From: Microcella alkalica
GTDB lineage: Bacteria > Actinomycetota > Actinomycetes > Actinomycetales > Microbacteriaceae
Length of the DNA: 45,226 nucleotides
Assembly (NCBI RefSeq): GCF_014595885.1
Contig: NZ_JABUKC010000005.1
Location: forward strand, 1 to 45,226
Reading direction: 5' to 3'
Made by a program: the position numbers and the translations under genes. The notes under the pieces were generated by a model. It did not search any database, was not told the DNA's origin, and saw only the letters and a program-made list of their open reading frames with translations. The stretch's first letter is position 1. Every line of letters starts with the position of its first letter. Shown piece after piece: positions 1 through 6,404 of the stretch.

Positions 1-312
1 CTCAAGGGCCTCGGCGAGATCGACCTCGATCGGGATGCCCTGGCTCGCGACCTCGACGGCAACTGGGAGGTGCTCGGCGAGGCCATCCAGACGGTGATCC
101 GCGCCGAGGTGACCGCCGGGCGCAGCTCGATCGAGGATCCGTACGCGCTGCTGAAGGAGCTCACGCGCGGCCACCGCGTGGGCGGCGACGAGCTGCGGGC
201 CTTCGTCGACGGCCTCGACATCTCGGACGCCGCGAAGGCGCGGCTGCGCGAACTGACCCCAGCGGGCTACGCCGGTCTCGCGGGCGAGCTGGCGCGGCGC
301 GTCGCGCGCTGA
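1..312 (+). CDS. purB: Adenylosuccinate lyase, C-terminal part (5' end outside window)
   Basis: The frame is open from base 1 to a TGA at 310-312 and gives the last 103 residues. The stretch around 'GNWEVLGEAIQTVIR' followed by 'SSIEDPYALLKELTRG' is typical of the C-terminal domain of PurB, which cleaves SAICAR and adenylosuccinate to release fumarate in purine synthesis in the cytoplasm. The catalytic signature region lies upstream of the window and cannot be checked. The gene converges on the leftward membrane-protein pair that starts 28 bases later, with no clear terminator hairpin between them. Recognition is by remembered family sequence. Confidence 0.88.
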   Translation, partial: LKGLGEIDLDRDALARDLDGNWEVLGEAIQTVIRAEVTAGRSSIEDPYALLKELTRGHRVGGDELRAFVDGLDISDAAKARLRELTPAGYAGLAGELARRVAR

Positions 313-339
313 TACAGGCGACCCGCGCCGGGCATCCGC

Positions 340-579
340 TCAGTCGTGGGGGGTGCTCGGCGGCAGCTCGCCGTCCATGGGCTTGTTGGGCGTGATCGCC
401 AGCATGAGCATCGAGACGACGATGAGGTCGATGACGAAGGTCGCGCCGAGCACGATCGCCGCGAAGGCGAGATCGCGCGTCACCATGAAGATGACGCCGC
501 CCGCGAAGAGGGCGATGATGCCGGCGAAGCCGATGAGCTCGGCCGGGCGCAGGCGCTCGCGGCGACGGGGTTCGGTCAT
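340..579 (-). CDS. Small two-pass membrane protein, 79 aa
   Basis: The start is the ATG at 579-577, whose bases overlap the TGA of the upstream gene (ATGA), so the two are translationally coupled. The protein has a short basic N-terminus (residues 1-12), two hydrophobic segments at about 13-33 and 38-62, and a hydrophilic Pro-rich tail. It resembles the small uncharacterised integral membrane proteins common in Actinobacteria. I do not recognise a named family. A longer upstream reading in the same frame is Arg-rich and is a shadow of the neighbouring gene, which is why this start was chosen. Confidence 0.72.
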   Translation of the reverse strand: MTEPRRRERLRPAELIGFAGIIALFAGGVIFMVTRDLAFAAIVLGATFVIDLIVVSMLMLAITPNKPMDGELPPSTPHD

Positions 580-1211
580 GAGGGGGAGTGCTCCTTCGAA
601 GCGGTGCCGCGCGGCAGGCTGAGGGCGGCGATGACGAGGAAGACGCCGACGACGACGCCGTAGGCGCCGAGGAAGCCGACGGCCGAGACGGGGTCGCTGA
701 TGAGGGCGATCACGAGGGCGAGGGCGAGCGTGCCGGCGCCGACGATGAGGGCGTCGCGTGCGACCGGATGCCCGGCACCGGCCCGCGCGCCCGCCGCGCC
801 GCGGCGGTGCCGCAGCCCCCACACGAGCTCGAGCGCCCCGGCGATGGTGGCCCACGCGCCGAGGATCAGCAGCAGGAAGCTCAGACGCGTGCCCGGCAGC
901 ACGAGGGCGATGGCTCCGGCGAGGCCGGCGACGACGCCGAGGCCGAGGTGGAGGTCGCGCAGCGCCTCACCGCGCGGCAGCCGCAGCGCGCCGCCGACGA
1001 GGGCGACGGCGCTCGCGAGGCCGAGCACGCCGAGGGCGAGCAGGCCGAGGCGGGAGGAGTGGTCGGCGGTGAAGGTGATGCCGAGGCCGACGCCGATCGC
1101 GGGCAGGGCCCGGGCGATCATCGCGGCGCGCAGCGCACCGGCCTCGACCGGATCGCCGGCGGGTGCACCGACTGCCGACGCGTCGTCGCGGGCGGGGTCG
1201 AGCTCGGTCAT
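576..1211 (-). CDS. Integral membrane protein, HdeD/DUF308-like
   Basis: The 211-residue protein has a hydrophilic N-terminus of about 30 residues and then roughly six hydrophobic segments separated by short loops, for example around residues 36-55, 62-76, 88-104, 109-128, 150-168 and 175-195. The pattern of paired Gly/Ala/Leu-rich helices with 'LLLILGAWATIAGALELV' is typical of the HdeD/DUF308 group, whose E. coli member is linked to acid resistance. The role here is unknown. It is the first gene of a two-gene unit, overlapping the 79-aa membrane protein by four bases. The assignment rests on topology and one motif. Confidence 0.7.
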   Translation of the reverse strand: MTELDPARDDASAVGAPAGDPVEAGALRAAMIARALPAIGVGLGITFTADHSSRLGLLALGVLGLASAVALVGGALRLPRGEALRDLHLGLGVVAGLAGAIALVLPGTRLSFLLLILGAWATIAGALELVWGLRHRRGAAGARAGAGHPVARDALIVGAGTLALALVIALISDPVSAVGFLGAYGVVVGVFLVIAALSLPRGTASKEHSPS

Positions 1212-1281
1212 GGCTCCAGCCTAGGCCGCACCGGCCGTGCGAACTCTGCGCACGAGCGCGCGCACCGGCATCGGTGGACGC

Positions 1282-2673
1282 CTAGACGCGCGGCATGTCG
1301 GCGAAGCGCGAGAAGTGCCCGTGGAAGCCGACCGTGATCGTGTCGGTCGGGCCGTTGCGGTGCTTGGCGACGATGAAGTCGGCCTCGCCCGCGCGCGGGT
1401 TCTCCTTCTCGTAGGCGCTCTCGCGGTGCAGCAGGATCACCATGTCGGCATCCTGCTCGAGGGAGCCCGACTCGCGCAGGTCGCTCAGCGCCGGCTTCTT
1501 GTCGGCGCGCTGCTCGGGGCCGCGGTTGAGCTGCGAGAGCGCCACGACCGGCACCTGCAGCTCCTTCGCCATGAGCTTGAGCGCTCGCGAGAACTCGCTG
1601 ACCTCCTGCTGGCGGCTCTCGACGCGCTTGCCGCTCGTCATGAGCTGCAGGTAGTCGATGATGACCATCTTCAGCCCGACGGTCTGCTTGAGGCGGCGGC
1701 ACTTCGCGCGGATCTCGACGAGCGTCATGTTCGGGCTGTCGTCGATGTAGAGCGGCGCGTCGTTGATGCGGCCGCGCGTCGCGGCGATCGTCGTCCAGTC
1801 GCGCGACTCGAGCGTGCCCTTGCGCATCGCGTGCAGCGGCACCGAGGCCTCGGCCGAGAGCAGGCGCATTGCGATCTCGCTGCGCCCCATCTCGAGCGAG
1901 AAGAACACGGTCGGCATGCTGTGCTTGATCGCGGCGGCGCGGGCGAAGTCGAGCGCGACGGTCGACTTGCCGAGCGCGGGGCGCGCCGCGATGAGGATGA
2001 GCTGACCGGCGTGCAGGCCGTTGGTCAGGGCATCCAGGTCGGCGAAGCCCGTCGGCACGCCCGTCATCGACCCGTCGCGACCGCGGGCGGCCTCGATCTC
2101 GTCGATGGCCTCGTTGACCGCCTCGGTGAGCGGCACGTAGTCCTCGGTCTGGGTGCCGCCGGCGACCGCGTAGATCTCGGCCTGCGCGTTGTTGACGAGG
2201 TCGGTCACCTCGCCCTCGCTCGCGTAGCCCATCTGCACGATGCGGGTGCCGGCGTCGACGAGACGACGCAGCACCGCCTTCTCGGCCACGAGCGAGGCGT
2301 AGAAGCCGGCGTTCGCGGCGGTCGGCACGATCGCCGTGAGGGTGTGCAGGTAGTCGGCGCCGCCGGCGCGGGTGAGGTCGCCGGTCTTGGTGAGCTGGTC
2401 GGTCACCGCGATGACGTCGGTCGGCTCGCCGTGCGCGTAGAGCGACAGGATCGCCTCGAAGATCACCTCGTGCTTGGGGATGTAGAAGTCGATGCCGCGC
2501 ACGACCTCGATGACGTCGGCCACCGCATCCTTGCTCAGCAGCATGCCGCCGAGCGCGCTCTGCTCGGCGAGCAGGTCGTGCGGCGGCGTGCGCTCCGAAC
2601 CGCGCGCCTCCGAGCCGCGGTGATCGGAGCCGCCTCGAGCGTCGAGGGCGCTGCCGATGTGCGCGAGCGACAC
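1282..2673 (-). CDS. dnaB: Replicative DNA helicase DnaB
   Basis: This 463-residue protein is the hexameric 5'-3' fork helicase loaded at oriC by DnaA and, in Actinobacteria, with DciA. The N-terminal primase-interacting domain begins after a ~30-residue extension ('PHDLLAEQSALGGMLLS'). The RecA-like domain has Walker A 'ARPALGKST' at residues 230-238 and a Walker B 'VIIDYLQLM' further on. The H4 region 'LSQLNRGPEQRADKKP' and the C-terminal 'ILLHRESAY' block are also present. Length is normal and there is no intein. It has its own promoter, about 110 bases upstream, and lies downstream of an array of DnaA-box-like sequences, so DnaA control is possible. Confidence 0.97.
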   Translation of the reverse strand: MSLAHIGSALDARGGSDHRGSEARGSERTPPHDLLAEQSALGGMLLSKDAVADVIEVVRGIDFYIPKHEVIFEAILSLYAHGEPTDVIAVTDQLTKTGDLTRAGGADYLHTLTAIVPTAANAGFYASLVAEKAVLRRLVDAGTRIVQMGYASEGEVTDLVNNAQAEIYAVAGGTQTEDYVPLTEAVNEAIDEIEAARGRDGSMTGVPTGFADLDALTNGLHAGQLILIAARPALGKSTVALDFARAAAIKHSMPTVFFSLEMGRSEIAMRLLSAEASVPLHAMRKGTLESRDWTTIAATRGRINDAPLYIDDSPNMTLVEIRAKCRRLKQTVGLKMVIIDYLQLMTSGKRVESRQQEVSEFSRALKLMAKELQVPVVALSQLNRGPEQRADKKPALSDLRESGSLEQDADMVILLHRESAYEKENPRAGEADFIVAKHRNGPTDTITVGFHGHFSRFADMPRV

Positions 2674-2786
2674 GATGCCTCCTGCTGCTGACGATGAGGT
2701 CGGATGGGCCTGATCACGGTCTACCGCCCACCGCCGACACCCGAGGAGGGGCGCGCGGCGCGGGGCCGGGATCGAGGTACCGGGCC

Positions 2787-2815
2787 ACAGTAGGAAGGGG
2801 CCGGAGAGCGCTCAA
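2787..2815 (-). promoter_or_regulatory. Probable dnaB promoter
   Basis: On the minus strand a -35-like TTGAGC (2815-2810) is followed after 17 bases by a -10-like TACTGT (2792-2787). This is close to the housekeeping sigma consensus and predicts an untranslated leader of about 105 bases before dnaB. It is a prediction from sequence only. Confidence 0.5.
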
Positions 2816-2823
2816 ACCCACCC

Positions 2824-2967
2824 TGTGAATAACGATGTGGAGAGCTGTCGAGAAACGCCGTGCACCGTGTGCAGAGCCTGTGGAGAGGCCTGTGGTGAAC
2901 CGGTCGAACTGTGGGGCATTACCGCGCCCTGACCTGGGTTTTCTCCATCCACACCATGTGTGGGGAA
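2824..2967. promoter_or_regulatory. Array of DnaA-box-like 9-mers upstream of dnaB
   Basis: Seven 9-mers beginning TGTG lie in one orientation at 2824 (TGTGAATAA, which fits the TTWTNCACA consensus on the other strand), 2836 and 2879 (TGTGGAGAG), 2868 (TGTGCAGAG), 2891 (TGTGGTGAA), 2910 (TGTGGGGCA) and 2959 (TGTGGGGAA). Several are 11-12 bases apart, about one helical turn. Only the first is a good consensus box; the rest would be low-affinity sites. The array lies just upstream of the predicted dnaB promoter. The remaining non-coding sequence between dnaB and rplI (2968-3084) shows no gene. Confidence 0.45.
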
Positions 2968-3084
2968 AGTAGGTTCAACCGCCACTTCAGGGTTGGGGCG
3001 CCGACGTGCTCACCTGTGCACAGAGCGGTGCGAAAAGCGCGATTCCGCTCTTGCGCGGAGGGTCGCTGAGGCGCTAGGAGCACG

Positions 3085-3123
3085 ACGACGCCCCCGCGAG
3101 CCGAGGCTCGACGGGGGCGTCGT
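3085..3123 (-). terminator. Terminator of the rpsF-ssb-rpsR-rplI operon
   Basis: A perfect 12-bp outer stem (3085-3096 with 3112-3123) encloses an inner 6-bp stem, 3097-3102 with 3105-3110. It starts 18 bases past the rplI stop codon. There is no clear T run, as is common in high-GC Actinobacteria. Confidence 0.75.
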
Positions 3124-3141
3124 GAGAAGCGCGCTGCGCGA

Positions 3142-3594
3142 CTACTTCGCGGCGACCACCTGCAGGGTGATCGTCGCGACGATGCCGTCGCGGAGCTTGA
3201 GGATCGCCTCGTGGGTGCCGACGGTCTTGATCGGCGCGACGAGCTCGACCAGGCGCTTGTCGATCGAGCCGATGCCGGCCGCCTCGACGGCCGCAGCCAC
3301 GTCGGAGGTCTTCACCGAGCCGAACAGGCGGCCCTCGGCGCCGGCCTTGACGGCCAGCTTGATCGGGTGCGCCTCGAGGCGCGCCTTGAGGTCCTGAGCC
3401 TCCTCGATCGTGGCGTGCTCGCGCGCAGCGCGAGCGGCCTTGATCTGCTCGACCTGCTTCTCGCCACCACGGGTCCACGCCACGGCGTAGCCCTGCGGGA
3501 TGAGGTAGTTGCGGGCGTAGCCGTTCTTGACCTCGACCACGTCACCCGGGGCACCGAGGCCCGTGACGTCCTGCGTGAGAATGAGCTTCGACAT
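3142..3594 (-). CDS. rplI: 50S ribosomal protein L9
   Basis: The 150-residue product binds 23S rRNA domain V and helps fidelity and frame maintenance. The N-terminal domain '[20 protein letters not shown]' (residues 15-34) is the L9 signature. A long charged connecting helix and the C-terminal '[11 protein letters not shown]...[11 protein letters not shown]' domain follow. The ATG at 3594-3592, 10 bases after the rpsR stop, gives the normal family length; the frame stays open upstream but has no L9-like content. It is the last gene of the operon and is followed by a strong hairpin terminator. Confidence 0.97.
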   Translation of the reverse strand: MSKLILTQDVTGLGAPGDVVEVKNGYARNYLIPQGYAVAWTRGGEKQVEQIKAARAAREHATIEEAQDLKARLEAHPIKLAVKAGAEGRLFGSVKTSDVAAAVEAAGIGSIDKRLVELVAPIKTVGTHEAILKLRDGIVATITLQVVAAK

Positions 3595-3604
3595 CGCGGC
3601 CCCC

Positions 3605-3865
3605 TTAGCGGCCAGCGCCGGCGTACGGCAGCAGAGCCATCTCGCGCGCGTTCTTGACGGCGCGGGCGATGAGGCGCTGCTCCTGCACGGAGACACCGGT
3701 GATACGGCGAGCGCGGATCTTCCCGCGCTCGGAGATGAACTTGCGGAGGGTGGCGACATCCTTGTAGTCGATGATGCCCACCTTGATCGCCTTCGCGGGG
3801 GCGGCGTTCTTCGCGCCCTTGCCGCCGCGAGGCTTGCGGCGGTCGCCGCTGCTCTTGCCAGCCAT
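3605..3865 (-). CDS. rpsR: 30S ribosomal protein S18
   Basis: An 86-residue small-subunit protein that pairs with S6 on the platform of the 30S subunit. The core '[26 protein letters not shown]' followed by '[19 protein letters not shown]' is diagnostic. The zinc-binding cysteines of some S18 paralogues (the 'CXXC' forms) are absent, so this is the zinc-independent type. The N-terminus is Lys/Arg/Gly rich. It lies between ssb (43-base gap) and rplI (10-base gap) in the classical rpsF operon. Confidence 0.97.
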   Translation of the reverse strand: MAGKSSGDRRKPRGGKGAKNAAPAKAIKVGIIDYKDVATLRKFISERGKIRARRITGVSVQEQRLIARAVKNAREMALLPYAGAGR

Positions 3866-3908
3866 AGTGGTTGTCCTTTACGAAATCAGTTACCGGTGCT
3901 CGACCGGA

Positions 3909-4424
3909 TCAGAACGGGGTGTCGTCGGAGAAGGAGCCGGGCGTGTTCCAGACGTCGCCGCCCGAGGCGCCACCCGCGCTGGCGGGAGCCCCCCACGGCT
4001 CGTCGGCGACCGGCGCGGCACCGCGGCCGCCGCCCATCGCACCCATGCCGCCCGAACCGCCCGACGTGCGGGTGATCTGAGCGGTGGCGTAGCGCAGGCT
4101 GGGCCCGATCTCGTCGATCTCGAGCTCGATGCTCGTGCGCTTCTCGCCTTCCTTCGTCTCGTACGACCGCTGCTTCAGGCGACCCTGCGCGATGACGCGC
4201 GAGCCCTTCGTCAGCGAGGAGGCGACGTGCTCGGCGAACTCACGCCACACGCTCGCGCGCAGGAACAGCGCCTCGCCGTCCTTCCACTCGTTCGCCTGAC
4301 GGTCGAACGTGCGGGGGGTGGACGCGATGGTGAAGTTCGCCACTGCGAGCCCGTTCTGCGTGTAGCGCAGCTCGGGGTCGGCGGTCAGGTTGCCGACGAC
4401 GGTGATGATCGTCTCGCCGGCCAC
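3909..4424 (-). CDS. ssb: Single-stranded DNA-binding protein
   Basis: The 171-residue protein coats single-stranded DNA at forks and recruits partner proteins. The OB fold occupies about residues 4-112 ('[30 protein letters not shown]' and '[30 protein letters not shown]'). A Gly/Ala/Pro-rich flexible linker follows, and the protein ends in the acidic tip 'DDTPF', matching the canonical partner-binding D-D-x-P-F motif. The gene is two bases downstream of rpsF and should be co-transcribed with it. Confidence 0.97.
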   Translation of the reverse strand: MAGETIITVVGNLTADPELRYTQNGLAVANFTIASTPRTFDRQANEWKDGEALFLRASVWREFAEHVASSLTKGSRVIAQGRLKQRSYETKEGEKRTSIELEIDEIGPSLRYATAQITRTSGGSGGMGAMGGGRGAAPVADEPWGAPASAGGASGGDVWNTPGSFSDDTPF

Positions 4425-4426
4425 GA

Positions 4427-4801
4427 CTACTCCGCGGCCTTGGCGGCCTCGCGGGCCGACTTCGAGGCGGCCTTCTCGGCAGCCTTGGCCTCGAACGCGG
4501 CGACGCGGGCGACGGCCTCCTCGGCACGCAGCACCTTGGTGCGCATGACCGCCTCGCTGAGCTTCAGCTGACGGTCGAGCTCCTGCGTGGCCGCGGGGTT
4601 CGCGGTGAAGTTCACGACGGCGTAGATGCCCTCGCTCTTCTTCTGGATCTCGTACGCCAGGCGACGACGGCCCCAGATGTCGACGTTCTCGATGTTCCCA
4701 CCGTCATTGCGGATGACGTTGAGGAACTTGTCGAGGCTCGGAGCGACCGTGCGCTCGTCGATCTCGGGGTCGAGGATCACCATCAACTCGTACTGATGCA
4801 T
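4427..4801 (-). CDS. rpsF: 30S ribosomal protein S6
   Basis: A 124-residue platform protein that heterodimerises with S18. '[18 protein letters not shown]' at the N-terminus, '[28 protein letters not shown]' in the middle and the '[12 protein letters not shown]' strand are the S6 signatures. An Ala/Lys/Glu tail of about 25 residues follows. The start ATG (4801-4799) has a strong GGAGGT ribosome-binding site (revcomp of bases around 4811-4816). It is first in the rpsF-ssb-rpsR-rplI operon. Confidence 0.96.
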   Translation of the reverse strand: MHQYELMVILDPEIDERTVAPSLDKFLNVIRNDGGNIENVDIWGRRRLAYEIQKKSEGIYAVVNFTANPAATQELDRQLKLSEAVMRTKVLRAEEAVARVAAFEAKAAEKAASKSAREAAKAAE

Positions 4802-4830
4802 GACTCACCCACCTCCTTCGGACTCGAACG

Positions 4831-4849
4831 GCTGCAGACGATCTGCAGC
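4831..4849 (-). promoter_or_regulatory. Hairpin in the rpsF leader
   Basis: A perfect 7-bp stem (GCTGCAG, 4831-4837, with CTGCAGC, 4843-4849) and a 5-base loop lie in the untranslated leader about 15 bases upstream of the rpsF ribosome-binding site. In many bacteria an S6:S18 complex binds an rpsF leader RNA and represses the operon. I cannot confirm the exact binding motif here, so this is only a candidate. Confidence 0.3.
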
Positions 4850-4935
4850 AGGAGGGTTATGGCATCAGTCGCCCATGGGGACAGGGCCCCGGGCAACCTG
4901 CACAGCGTAGTCGATGACGGATGCTGCGCGCCAGT

Positions 4936-6384
4936 TCACGAGGCTCCGTCGCGCTCCTGCCACCAGGCCCGCAGTCGCCGCTCGGCCTCTTCCGCCCCCA
5001 GCGGCCCCTCGTCGAGTCGCAGCTCGAGCAGGAACCGGTACGCCTGGCCGACGAGCGGCCCGGGGGTCAGGCCGAGGATCGCCATGACCTGCTCGCCGTC
5101 GAGGTCGGGGCGGATCGCGTCGAGCTCCTCCTGCGCGGCGAGGGCAACGATGCGCTGCTCGAGCTCGTCGTAGGCGCCGCGCAGTCGTGCGGCCTTGCGG
5201 CGGTTGCGGGTCGTGACGTCGGCGCGGGTGAGGATGTGGAGGCGCTCCAACAGGGCATCCGCGTCGCGCACGTAGCGGCGCACCCCGGAATCGGTCCACG
5301 GCGCGTCGGCGTAGCCGAAGAAGCGCAGGTGCAGCTCGATGAGGCGCGAGACGGCGACGATCGTCTCCTTGTCGAAGCGCAGCGCGGTGAGCCGCTTGCG
5401 CGCGAGCTTCGCGCCGACGACGTCGTGGTGGTGGAAGGTCACGGCCCCGCCCGGCTCGACCTTCTTCGTCGCGGGCTTGCCGATGTCGTGCAGCAGGGCG
5501 GCGAGCCGCAGCACGACGTCGGCGGGAGCATCCGCCCCCGCACCTCGCGCGGCCTCGAGCTCGATCGCCTGGTCGAGCACCGTGAGCGAGTGCTCGTAGA
5601 CGTCTTTGTGGTGGGCGTGCTCGTCGACCTCGAGCCGCAGCGCGGGCAGCTCGGGCAGCACGAGCTCGGCGAGCCCCGTGGCGACGAGCAGCTCGAGCCC
5701 GCGGCGCGGCGCGGGCGTCGACAGCAGCTTCACGAGCTCGTCGCGCACGCGCTCGGCCGAGATGATCGACAGTCGCTCGCGCATGCCCTCGATGGCGGCG
5801 AGAGTCGGCTCGTCGACGTCGAGGCCGAGCTGGGCGGCGAAGCGCACGGCGCGCAGCATGCGCAGCGGGTCGTCGCTGAACGAGCGCTCGGGCGAGATCG
5901 GCGTGCGCAAGCGGCCGGCGAGCAGGTCGTCGAAGCCGCCGCTGGGGTCGACGAGGGCGAGGTTCGGCAGGCGCAGCGCCATCGCGTTGACGGTGAAGTC
6001 GCGCCGCTCGAGGTCGCCCTCGAGGGTGTCGCCGAAGGCGACCTCGGGCTTGCGCGAGTCGGGGTCGTAGGCGTCGGAGCGGTAGGTCGTGATCTCGACG
6101 GTGTCGTCACCGATGCGGGCGCCGATCGTGCCGAACGCGCGCCCGATGTCCCAGTGCGCCGACGCGACGGGCTTCACGATGCGGATGATGTCGTCGGGCC
6201 GCGCGCTCGTCGTCAGGTCGAGGTCGTTGACCGGCCGACCGAGGAAGGCATCGCGCACCGGCCCGCCGACGAGGGCGAGCTCGTGGCCGGCCGCCTCGAA
6301 GCGCGCCGCGAGGGTCGCCAGCGGTTCGGCGGCGGCGAGGGCCCGCAGCCGGTCGAGGGCCTCCGCCACGCTCTGCATAGTCAC
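4936..6384 (-). CDS. cca: CCA tRNA nucleotidyltransferase
   Basis: This 482-residue enzyme adds or repairs the 3' CCA of tRNAs; the three tRNA genes in this window do not encode CCA, so it is needed. The class II nucleotidyltransferase head has 'LVGGPVRDAFLGR' (residues 38-50) and 'NDLDLTT' (53-59, the catalytic Asp pair). 'RDFTVNAMALRL' and the 'DPLRMLRAVRFAAQL' block follow. A C-terminal HD domain ('AALLHDIGKP', with a later His-His cluster) is present, as in actinobacterial PcnA/Cca proteins. The start is GTG at 6384 or the ATG two codons on (6378). The gene diverges from the DUF6049 gene across 20 bases. Confidence 0.95.
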   Translation of the reverse strand: MTMQSVAEALDRLRALAAAEPLATLAARFEAAGHELALVGGPVRDAFLGRPVNDLDLTTSARPDDIIRIVKPVASAHWDIGRAFGTIGARIGDDTVEITTYRSDAYDPDSRKPEVAFGDTLEGDLERRDFTVNAMALRLPNLALVDPSGGFDDLLAGRLRTPISPERSFSDDPLRMLRAVRFAAQLGLDVDEPTLAAIEGMRERLSIISAERVRDELVKLLSTPAPRRGLELLVATGLAELVLPELPALRLEVDEHAHHKDVYEHSLTVLDQAIELEAARGAGADAPADVVLRLAALLHDIGKPATKKVEPGGAVTFHHHDVVGAKLARKRLTALRFDKETIVAVSRLIELHLRFFGYADAPWTDSGVRRYVRDADALLERLHILTRADVTTRNRRKAARLRGAYDELEQRIVALAAQEELDAIRPDLDGEQVMAILGLTPGPLVGQAYRFLLELRLDEGPLGAEEAERRLRAWWQERDGAS

Positions 6385-6387
6385 AGG

Positions 6388-6397
6388 AGTCTAGACT
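6388..6397. promoter_or_regulatory. Palindromic bidirectional -10 element (cca / DUF6049)
   Basis: The perfect 10-bp palindrome AGTCTAGACT holds a TAGACT hexamer on each strand (6392-6397 forward; 6393-6388 reverse). Forward, 7 bases separate it from the A of the DUF6049 ATG, which fits a leaderless transcript. Reverse, it is 3 bases from the cca GTG and 9 bases from the alternative ATG. No Shine-Dalgarno sequence fits DUF6049 between this element and its start. Confidence 0.5.
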
Positions 6398-6404
6398 TCC
6401 GAGC

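Noticed and set aside
588-1337. Plus-strand frame opposite the DUF308-like gene
   Set aside because: Composition is purely Glu/Ala/Gly/Arg with no hydrophobic core; the minus strand gives a plausible multi-pass membrane protein.
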